Shown piece after piece: positions 56,533 to 64,000 of a DNA stretch of 64,000 nucleotides. Under the pieces are notes generated by a model. The model had not been told where the DNA came from. It searched no databases and saw nothing but the letters and a program-made list of their open reading frames with translations. The translations under genes and the position numbers were made by a program. This DNA comes from Adineta steineri. Taxonomy: Eukaryota; Rotifera; Eurotatoria; Adinetida; Adinetidae. Positions within the stretch are counted from its first letter, which is position 1; each line of letters opens with the position of its first letter. The stretch covers positions 124,001 to 188,000 of the forward strand of contig CAJNOI010000129.1 in assembly GCA_905250115.1 (NCBI GenBank). Reading direction: 5' to 3'.

Positions 56533-57582
56533 ATGAGATTTCAGATTATTTATTATCGACTATTATTTATTTTTATATTAACTGTTATTAGCATCGCTCT
56601 AATCTTGCGTATTGATCAACCAAATTTATTTCAGTTTTCAATTCGTAGATTTAATTATACAAGATATCCTTTATTGAAAAGTAATGAACAATATACAACA
56701 ACTGTTGTAATAGCATATTTTCCATTGAGTAAATCTAAACATAGTAAAACTCAATATCAATCATGGCTTGAAAATCTATTAGGATTTTGTCAATCACCCA
56801 TCATTATATATACATCAATTGAATATCAACCCATTCTACAATATCTTCGTCGAAATAGTTCATTAAGAACTCATTTTATTGTGGAATATAATTCACCGTT
56901 TGAAATACCACCAATAAAAAAACTTGTTCCTATTTTTGAGCAACAATATCCAAGTGATCCTGAACGTGCATATCACTCTGTTGAATTATATGCTGTATGG
57001 TGTTCTAAATCGTTTATATTGAATCAAAGTGTTGAGCTTAATCCTTTTCAAACAAAATATTTTCTCTATATTGATGCTGGAGCTTTTCGATCTTCTAATT
57101 ATCGTTTTCAATCGTGGCCATACGAAGCTTCAATTCATTCAATTTTTGCTAATAAAAGACTGCTGCTGGGTATGATTTCTCCACTTCCTCGTCAGTTTTG
57201 TCCACCGTCATATACTATAGATAAAGGTCTCATTCGATATGATCTCATTCAAGCTGGTCTAATGGGTGGTACTGCTGATGCTATCTATTGGTGGACATCA
57301 GTATTCTATACTACAATCGATATCTATATTTCAAAGAATTTTTTCATTGGAAAGGAACAAAATTTGATGAATGCTATTGCACTTATATATCCATACCGAA
57401 TCAATATGATGCTTTTATTTCGTACCTCTTGTGGCAATAAATGGTTTGCTTTCGGACCGTTATTAGCAAATCAAGCGGAGAAACAAAAATTGACTTTTTC
57501 AAAGACTTGTCAACATCAGAATTTATCTGAAGTTATTATTCCTTTCGAAAATATATGCAATGATTCTAGAAATGTTAAGTAG
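56533..57582 (+). CDS. HtrL/YibB-like putative glycosyltransferase, type II membrane
   Basis: This is a single exon of 349 residues. Residues about 9-26 are the signal anchor. The globular part opens with TTTVVIAYFPLSKSKHS (about 55-71), then YQSWLENLLGF and SPIIIYTS, as in the HtrL/YibB family of bacteria and some eukaryotes. LYIDAGAFR at about 179 is a DxG-type nucleotide-sugar motif, and QAGLMGGTADAIYWW lies at about 239. The family is thought to be GT-A-fold transferases, acceptor unknown. It follows the GT11 gene by 34 nt. The stop TAG is followed directly by CAG/GTGAGT, a strong donor in the 3' UTR. Confidence 0.75.
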   Translation: MRFQIIYYRLLFIFILTVISIALILRIDQPNLFQFSIRRFNYTRYPLLKSNEQYTTTVVIAYFPLSKSKHSKTQYQSWLENLLGFCQSPIIIYTSIEYQPILQYLRRNSSLRTHFIVEYNSPFEIPPIKKLVPIFEQQYPSDPERAYHSVELYAVWCSKSFILNQSVELNPFQTKYFLYIDAGAFRSSNYRFQSWPYEASIHSIFANKRLLLGMISPLPRQFCPPSYTIDKGLIRYDLIQAGLMGGTADAIYWWTSVFYTTIDIYISKNFFIGKEQNLMNAIALIYPYRINMMLLFRTSCGNKWFAFGPLLANQAEKQKLTFSKTCQHQNLSEVIIPFENICNDSRNVK

Positions 57583-58020
57583 CAGGTGAGTCAAATAAAT
57601 TAAACATACTTTTATCTTGTATACAATCTGTTAAGATGGATATTGATTTTGAAGTTTCTTTCCTTAGTAATATGGTTCCATGAATGTGGTCTTTTAGTTT
57701 TTATTAATTAATAAAAATATTAATAAACATCATCACAACATCTTTTCATATTTAAATATTTACCGGTAAAAACTATGCTTTCAGTTCATGACACTTCTGA
57801 AAAAAAGATGTAATATTTACATGTGCATTTAAGTATATAAGATTTACTTAGTGTTTAAGGTCGAAATTAAATTATTAATTTCTAAAAATTTTTAGAAAAT
57901 TTTCAATTATTTTCAGATGAGTCAAAATAATATAATGTTGGTTACGTTTCTATTAATAATCTTTGTAAGTTAAAATAAACTTGTGATTATTATAGTTTTC
58001 TAGATTAAAAGAATTAAAAT
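57583..58020. other. Intercistronic region with splice signals
   Basis: CAG/GTGAGT at 57583-57591 is a strong donor three bases after the HtrL-like stop. TTTTCAG/ATG at 57910-57919 is a strong acceptor leading into a short frame MSQNNIMLVTFLLIIF, followed by another GTAAGT (57964). ATTATAG and TTTTCTAG (about 57991-58005) precede the epimerase start. A 3' UTR intron, an alternative C-terminus after stop readthrough, or leader acceptors are all possible. Confidence 0.4.
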
Positions 58021-60924
58021 ATGAGTTATGTACGAGTAGGACGTTCCTGTACATTGATTCTGGTACTTATTTTATTTCTTTACATTATCATGTCAAATAT
58101 GCTGCTGAAAAATGATAATATTAATATTTCATCATGGCCAAATTTATTTAAATCGAATTATTATAAAATTAAACAAATATTTGATATAACAATCAATAAT
58201 AAAAGTCTTCCTAAAATACTTATTGTATTAGGTACACGTCCAGAGGGAATAAAATGTGCTCCATTAATTGCTGAATTAAAATCTGATTATTATCGTTCAA
58301 AATTTCAAATTATTGTTCTTAGTACTGGTCAACATCGAGAAATTTTGCAACAAAGTTTAATGGCATTTAAACAAACAGTTGATATTGATTTAGATTTAAT
58401 GATGAATAATCAAACTTTATCTGATTTATTTCATCGAATATTTTTCCAAATCAATGAACAAATAAATCTAATTAAACCAAATTTATTAATTGTTCAAGGT
58501 GATACAACAACTGCACTTGTTTCTGCTTTAGTTGCTGCATATAATCAAATTCCAGTTGCACATGTTGAAGCAGGTCTTCGAACATTTAATCTTTCAAATC
58601 CATTTCCCGAAGAACTAAATCGAAAAATAATTGATTCATTTGCTAAACTTATGTTTGCACCAACAACATTTACGAAAGAAGTACTTATTCGAGAAGGTGC
58701 TTGTGAAACAGATATATTTATAACTGGTAATACTGGTGTTGATGCATTCTATCAATATTATAAACATGAAAATCCAAATAAAAATAATTCAATATTAAGA
58801 ATAATTGATAATTTTAAACAGAATTCAATAAATAAAACTCGTTCAGTTGTTATTCTTGTTACGATGCATCGAAGAGAAAATTTTCAATATTTATCTGATA
58901 TGTGTCGTGCTATAAAAACTATAGCTGATGAACATACTAAAGATATTTTAATTATTTTACCTGCTCACCCAAATCCAAATGTTAAAAATGTCGTATTGAA
59001 AATTTTAAATAAATTAGATAATGTTAAAATTGTTGATCCAATATCGTATGATATATTTGGATATGTTTTATTAGAATCAGATATAATTCTGACTGATTCA
59101 GGTGGAATTCAAGAAGAAGCAGTTAGTATTGGTAAACCAGTTATATTAATGAGAATGACAACTGAAAGACCTGAAGGAATTTATCTTGGTACAATTAAAC
59201 AAATAGGGATTTTTTATGATGATATTATAAAAGCAGTGAATGATGAATTAATAAATATTAAAATAACAAATCAAACATCAAAAAGAAATATTTTTGGTGA
59301 TGGAACAGCATCAAAACAAATTGCAACTATTATTGAGAATTATTTTTCCGGAAAATATAAATCAAATATACAATGTATGACAAAATTTCGTCAAGATTCT
59401 ATTGCTCAATTTGTTTATTCATATAGAAATATATCATCACATACTATTAGACGAAATATGATGATAAATTTAACAAAAGTACAATCGGCTCTTACTCTGG
59501 ATGAAATACTTAAAATTCCTAGTCAATATAATATATCAAAGAAAAATGAGGATATATTTGCACTTACTGCTATTATTGGATTATATAAACGTGAAGGTTT
59601 AATTCGACGATGGATTGAAGCACTTCTTTTACAAACACATCCACCAAAGGAGATTTGGTTTATTCATTTTGCTTCACCTATTGCAGATAAACTTGATCTT
59701 GAAATTAAAGAAATGCGTTCATTATTCTATAATGGATCAAATTATTGTAATAAATGGTGTATAGAAAATAAATGTAACATCAGTAATAATGAGATTAGAT
59801 CTAATTGTACCGAACAATGTATAGAATTTTGTATGAAATTACCTTCATTGTTATTCGTTGGTATGGGACAAATGCAATTAAAATATTTTGGAAGATTTCA
59901 ACTTGCACTTCAATGTCGAACAAAATATGTCATTGTTTTTGATGATGATTGTATACCGCAAAAACGATATTTAGAAATTGCAATGTATACAATTAATACA
60001 AAAGAATATCGAGGTATTTTAGGAACTAAAGGTACACCTACGTCAGAAAATTATTATTATGGTCCTGTATCAAAAAGTAATCAAATAATTGAAGTCGATG
60101 TCGTTGGTGGAAGTTGGTTTATGGAAAGTGAATGGGTTAAACTTATGTTTCATGATAAAATATATTCATGGAATACAGGTGAAGATTTTCATTTATGTGC
60201 AAATGCACGTAAATACGCTAATATTCGAAGTTTTGTTATGCCTGTTGATAAGAATGATGATACTACACATTCATTTACAAAAGATTATTTACATATTAGT
60301 GATAAAGGAGATACAACTGGACGAGTACATGGAACTGCAACAAGTAGAAAATTTATTAGAGATCAATTATGGTTGCGTGGTGATCGTTTGATGAGTAGTT
60401 ATCAATCATCAAAACCATCATTATTATTATTTGCAGAAACACAATATGATACTATGTTATTAATATCACTTGTACAACAACAAATGATTCAACTCAATGG
60501 TTTAACACATTTTGCAACTTCAAATATGTTAAAAACAGATATAGAAATGATTAAAATTAGAGAAGAATTTCAATCAGTTCATGATTTTATGATTGGTCGT
60601 GATTTTAATATAGATCCAACACCTATTACTGCTGCAGCAGAAATGCATTATGGATTTGATATGGTTATGCAAGGTACACAAAGTACAGCAGTAATTATTC
60701 TGGGTTCTTCATCAACAATAAATATGTTTGCATTAGTATCAGCAGCATTCTTAAGAAATATTCCTATTATCAATATCTATATACAAGATAATATTGTCGA
60801 TTTGAGAAGAGCAGAAGTAATCATGACAATGTCTTCACTTACTATTCGAACTTTTACTAATCAAACATTTAGTAACTTGCAATCTCAACAGTTAAATAAT
60901 CTTCTAGTTCATCTTTATAAATAA
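58021..60924 (+). CDS. Membrane-anchored UDP-GlcNAc 2-epimerase (WecB type) fused to a glycosyltransferase
   Basis: This is a single exon of 967 residues. Residues about 9-27 form a signal anchor. Residues about 64-450 match the non-hydrolysing UDP-GlcNAc 2-epimerase of bacteria: GTRPEGIK, QGDTTTALVSAL, HVEAGLRTF, PEELNRKIID, TMHRREN and LTDSGGIQEEA, with the catalytic Asp, Glu and His positions all kept. Residues about 505-790 resemble a GT2/GT-A transferase: TAIIGLYKREGLIRRWIEAL, VFDDDCIP (DDD, about 638), VVGGSWFM and GEDFHLC. Residues about 799-967 look like a decayed second epimerase N-half: AVIILGSSSTINMFALVSAA parallels LIVQGDTTTALVSALVAA but lacks the Asp. Predicted role: make UDP-ManNAc and use it or pass it on in the Golgi lumen. 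The lumenal placement is unusual, because bacterial WecB is cytosolic. Confidence 0.85.
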   Translation: MSYVRVGRSCTLILVLILFLYIIMSNMLLKNDNINISSWPNLFKSNYYKIKQIFDITINNKSLPKILIVLGTRPEGIKCAPLIAELKSDYYRSKFQIIVLSTGQHREILQQSLMAFKQTVDIDLDLMMNNQTLSDLFHRIFFQINEQINLIKPNLLIVQGDTTTALVSALVAAYNQIPVAHVEAGLRTFNLSNPFPEELNRKIIDSFAKLMFAPTTFTKEVLIREGACETDIFITGNTGVDAFYQYYKHENPNKNNSILRIIDNFKQNSINKTRSVVILVTMHRRENFQYLSDMCRAIKTIADEHTKDILIILPAHPNPNVKNVVLKILNKLDNVKIVDPISYDIFGYVLLESDIILTDSGGIQEEAVSIGKPVILMRMTTERPEGIYLGTIKQIGIFYDDIIKAVNDELINIKITNQTSKRNIFGDGTASKQIATIIENYFSGKYKSNIQCMTKFRQDSIAQFVYSYRNISSHTIRRNMMINLTKVQSALTLDEILKIPSQYNISKKNEDIFALTAIIGLYKREGLIRRWIEALLLQTHPPKEIWFIHFASPIADKLDLEIKEMRSLFYNGSNYCNKWCIENKCNISNNEIRSNCTEQCIEFCMKLPSLLFVGMGQMQLKYFGRFQLALQCRTKYVIVFDDDCIPQKRYLEIAMYTINTKEYRGILGTKGTPTSENYYYGPVSKSNQIIEVDVVGGSWFMESEWVKLMFHDKIYSWNTGEDFHLCANARKYANIRSFVMPVDKNDDTTHSFTKDYLHISDKGDTTGRVHGTATSRKFIRDQLWLRGDRLMSSYQSSKPSLLLFAETQYDTMLLISLVQQQMIQLNGLTHFATSNMLKTDIEMIKIREEFQSVHDFMIGRDFNIDPTPITAAAEMHYGFDMVMQGTQSTAVIILGSSSTINMFALVSAAFLRNIPIINIYIQDNIVDLRRAEVIMTMSSLTIRTFTNQTFSNLQSQQLNNLLVHLYK

Positions 60925-61082
60925 AAAGAGTTGAATTGACACTCATGTCCTCGAATTAGGCAGCTACTCATTTTTTTCGGAATTTGTTTTTTTATGAAAC
61001 TTTGTTTGAAGTATAAAAGCAAAGTGTATTCATTTTAGATATAAACGTTATTAGTTAATTTGTCCTCGATTATATTATAAAA

Positions 61083-62171
61083 ATGAATCAGGGCTCAAAT
61101 CCAACAAATATTGCAGAAGTTAGAAGGTCTTATCTTAGTAGAAAAATCGAAATGGTACTGTGCAATTGGAAGATGTTGGTGATGATCTTAATTGTATATC
61201 ATTTTATAATGCTCTCATTCTATGGATGTCCTAATAAGTTAAATTTACATACCGGAAAACATACAAATCGACAAACAAATGTAAATATAACATGTGCGGA
61301 TTCTATTTTAACTTGCTGTGCAGAGAATCAAATTGAATTGTCCAAATGTTCTTGGACAATAGGAACATTTCGGAATCATTTTTATAACATGGCATCTTTA
61401 ATCAGTCGTCCATATCCTGATTCAATGAATAATAATAGTGGACTAGCCTTCATTCGATTAGGAGATGAAGAAATGAAACTTTTATTTGGAGTTTCAGTTA
61501 AGTCTATTGACCCATGGTCGTGGCCTGGCGGTCAATCAAGATTAGGAAAAGATTTAAGAAAAGCATTGCATTATCCGAAATATCGATATAATACATTTAG
61601 TCCATTTTATTATGGAATTTATGATGCTAAAGATATTTGTCCTTTTCATGAACTTCTCTCAATGATTTATCAGCATCCAAAATATTTAACATATACAAAT
61701 TTATTTGTCAATTCTAATTATCCTTCTACGAAATTATTGCATCAATCACTTATTCGAGATCATCGAAAAAAGATTATTTTAATAATTAACAATGAAACTA
61801 GTTCGCAAAAGTTAACTGAACTAAATGCATGGACTTGTGAAATACTGCTATATCCAAATAATGGACCTTTGTTGTGGCAAAATGATAAGTTTAGAGAGCA
61901 AGCAATTGGGAAAATTGTTGACGCAGCAAAGCGATACAGAAATCGATTATTTTTATTTTCAATAGGTCCACTATCGAGAGTTCTCATTCATCATGCCTGG
62001 CTCGAAAATCCTTATAATCGTTACATTGATTTTGGTTCTACACTCGATAAAATGACAAAAAATAGAATAACTCGACCATATCAATCGAATGCAGAACTCA
62101 ATCATGATCCATCGTATCTTATCAAATTTGATACGAACAAACGTGTATTCCACGTGTCATCCGTAGACTAA
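61083..62171 (+). CDS. GT-D-fold (SP_1767-type) glycosyltransferase-like, type II membrane
   Basis: This is a single exon of 362 residues. Residues about 28-46 are the signal anchor, followed by a Cys-containing stem (CADSILTCCAENQIELSKC). LAFIRLGDEEMKLLFG at about 120 carries the D-E-E version of the DxE motif of GT-D enzymes, and LFLFSIGPLSRVLIHH at about 288 with YIDFGSTLDK matches the family's conserved C-terminal G-P...D-x-G block. GT-D enzymes are bacterial glucosyltransferases of glycoprotein glycans. An ATTTTAG acceptor-like site is about 45 nt upstream. Last of the five clustered genes. Confidence 0.75.
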   Translation: MNQGSNPTNIAEVRRSYLSRKIEMVLCNWKMLVMILIVYHFIMLSFYGCPNKLNLHTGKHTNRQTNVNITCADSILTCCAENQIELSKCSWTIGTFRNHFYNMASLISRPYPDSMNNNSGLAFIRLGDEEMKLLFGVSVKSIDPWSWPGGQSRLGKDLRKALHYPKYRYNTFSPFYYGIYDAKDICPFHELLSMIYQHPKYLTYTNLFVNSNYPSTKLLHQSLIRDHRKKIILIINNETSSQKLTELNAWTCEILLYPNNGPLLWQNDKFREQAIGKIVDAAKRYRNRLFLFSIGPLSRVLIHHAWLENPYNRYIDFGSTLDKMTKNRITRPYQSNAELNHDPSYLIKFDTNKRVFHVSSVD

Positions 62172-62503
62172 CTATACATTCTATTCCGTTATTATTTTTC
62201 GTTTCACTAAATGTTTTGTCAGGGATGTGCCGACTATCGGCTGTGTGGAAGGTTGTGAAAATTCTCCACTTTTAGAGAATTTTCAGTTTTTCCCAGCCAA
62301 AGTTGTATATTTTATTACAAAAAAAAGACCATAAAATGAATTTTCAATTAAAATATTTTAATTTATATATGAAATAATAAAGTGATACTTTGACGTTTGA
62401 CACTATCTACTACACAGATTAACTTTTTTCACAATTAATAATTTTCAAGAGTTGCTTTCATATCGAAAATAGTTTGACACATCTCAGTATATCCGCAACA
62501 TAC

Positions 62504-62544
62504 AGAGGGTGTGGGTGTGGGTGTTCTTTTCATTCTACACCCTA
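62504..62544. repeat. TGTGGG-family short inverted repeat
   Basis: AGAGGGTGTGGGTGTGGGTG is opposed by TTCTACACCCT across about 10 nt. Confidence 0.65.
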
Positions 62545-63325
62545 AAACATATAAAATGAATGAATTTTAATGTACTTCAAAATATCAATAAATAGATTGT
62601 GTAGTTTCTGAAAAAGTATAATTGTTTTTCTTATTTGATATATTTTTTATTTTTCAGTATCTTACGCCATTGCTAGATGTGCCTCTTATCATTTTCCATA
62701 TACAATGTATGCAGATAGAAATGAAGAAACATAAAAATGCTGAGCGACATATACTAATATACCTTAATATATTAATATAAAGGATAAAAGTGGTGAGAAA
62801 ACAAAAATTCGGATGGTTTTAACATAAACGTTTATATAGAAAAACAATATAATATCTACACTTATACTCTCAAGATGATCGAAACATTTTCAATTAGTTG
62901 ACACATGTAGTTCGCTATATAGATTTTGTTTTTTGATAATTTTTTCCTTCAGCCATGATGATTATCGAAGAAAAAAAAATCATTCGATTATTTGAGATAT
63001 CCTCCGAAACAGAACATGTTTTCTAAAAATATTTTGTCATTTTGAAAATCTATAGTACGATATTGTGCATACTACTTACGAAAGTTTTGAAGAGTAGTTG
63101 CTTAGCTCGATTTCGAATATCAATAAAAAAATTTAAAACTGTACAGATAAAATTAAATATAGTTTCAATCTTTGATTTTAATTTAATGTATATTAATCTA
63201 TATTGTACGATGTGAGTTGTAGTGTACGTGAACGTACTTGATGAAATTTATCTCAGTTTAAGCATCTCGTTTTTATCTCGTCAAAAAGGGAGAATGAAGA
63301 ATTTAATAAATAAAGATGTGAATCT

Positions 63326-63343
63326 CATACCCACACCCTCAAA
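63326..63343 (-). repeat. Solo TGTGGG-type arm
   Basis: CATACCCACACCCTCAAA without a visible partner. Confidence 0.5.
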
Positions 63344-63733
63344 ATCGTATTCATATCATATATATATTCGTCTACGCTTCTTTTTTCATCTCATATGTAC
63401 ATTATGTATCGGTCATCCCTATCTTCTTTTCTTTTGCATCGGTCAACTGACTATACTATGTATATATCTTCTTCTTAATCCTCTATCGATGTGATATCGA
63501 AAAAGCAATGAACCATATCATATGCAAGAGAAAAGAAGTTAAAATTCACTAACACATTTGTCATTACAGTATGCATATATATGTATGTTTGAAAATATTG
63601 TAAAAATTTATTAAGCGTTGTAGAACGTTTTAATAATTGTTGCAGTATTTACAGGATAAGTATTAGTATACTATTTATACATAATTCTTTCTTCACTATT
63701 CCAATCACATCTTTTCGTAGCGGAACTTATAGT

Positions 63734-63791
63734 CTTGAGGGTGTGGATGTGAGGTACAGATGCGAACATTAATCTCTTCTAACACCCACAA
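63734..63791. repeat. TGTGGG-family short inverted repeat
   Basis: TTGAGGGTGTGGATGTGAGG is opposed by CTAACACCCACAACA. Confidence 0.65.
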
Positions 63792-63878
63792 CATTTTGTG
63801 AAAGAATCAGCTGTCTGTTACGTTCTGCTTGAAAACTGATATTTAATAGATTTCTTTAGAAACTCGAATTAAACGATA

Positions 63879-64000
63879 ATGACAGATGATGAAATTTCAT
63901 TCAACTTGACAACTGTTACACCCAATAGCCGAGATGTTCATGCACAGACTACGCCAACATTAACTATGGCCAATAATAAATGCAGAACTTCTATGACAGA
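63879..64000 (+). CDS. 5' end of a further gene, cut by the window
   Basis: ATG at 63879 opens MTDDEISFNLTTVTPNSRDV and the frame stays open for 40 codons to the window edge. TTTCTTTAG ends 18 nt upstream of the ATG, matching the acceptor-like context of the other genes here. It is Ser/Thr-rich with no hydrophobic segment yet. Product unknown. Confidence 0.45.
   Translation, partial: MTDDEISFNLTTVTPNSRDVHAQTTPTLTMANNKCRTSMT

Larger units (their letters stand above)
62172..63878. other. 1.7 kb intergenic region after the glycan cluster
   Basis: Contains TGTGGG inverted repeats at 62504-62544 and 63734-63791 and a solo arm at 63326-63343. No gene is supported; the frame at 63222-63494 looks like chance. 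Confidence 0.45.

Overview
The window looks like nuclear DNA of a bdelloid rotifer (Adineta/Rotaria/Philodina type). It is AT-rich, and its introns are GT-AG and often only 48-61 nt. It carries families common in bdelloids: divergent rhodopsin-like GPCRs, FG-GAP/VCBS repeat proteins, NHL proteins, F-box/LRR proteins and TLDc proteins. It is also littered with short inverted repeats built on TGTGGG, the telomere unit known from Adineta vaga. Many genes have a pyrimidine tract plus AG just upstream of the ATG, which fits the spliced-leader trans-splicing known in rotifers. No database search was possible; family names rest on motifs read by eye.

Layout. 0.4-14.3 kb: a YrhK-like membrane protein, a 3.2 kb gene-poor stretch, a 1,878-residue type II membrane protein with 35 Ca-binding-type VCBS repeats, a small secreted protein and a GGX-rich protein. 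14.5-26.1 kb: three GPCRs, a B-box/TLDc protein and a secreted apple-like/discoidin-like protein, with a GC-rich hAT-like MITE and a nested transposon region (22.4-24.1 kb) between them. 27-36.5 kb: a decayed gene and a direct segmental duplication carrying two extremely cysteine-rich genes. One duplicate holds a 1.45 kb hAT element that itself contains a piggyBac-like MITE; the other duplicate keeps the empty site. Between the copies lies a nine-exon F-box/LRR gene, largely one LRR per 84-nt exon, and a small CxxC protein. The right copy ends at an interstitial telomere-repeat array (with a 10-N gap) that truncates a GPCR gene.

37.9-51.5 kb: a four-TM protein in four exons, an orphan last exon of a mitochondrial oxoglutarate/malate-type carrier, a pentapeptide-repeat membrane protein, an NHL protein, and a ten-exon gene whose 791-residue product joins a degenerate Dcp2-like Nudix region to a DXO/RAI1-type decapping nuclease domain. 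52.7-62.2 kb: a palindromic hAT MITE with perfect 8-bp target duplications, then five co-oriented intronless genes for N-terminally membrane-anchored sugar-modifying enzymes: GT92, GT11 fucosyltransferase, HtrL/YibB-like, a bacterial-type UDP-GlcNAc 2-epimerase fused to a glycosyltransferase, and a GT-D-like enzyme. The last bases open another gene.

The strongest candidates for something undescribed are the Dcp2-like/DXO fusion, the glycan cluster with its membrane-anchored epimerase-transferase fusion, and the dispersed TGTGGG inverted-repeat family.
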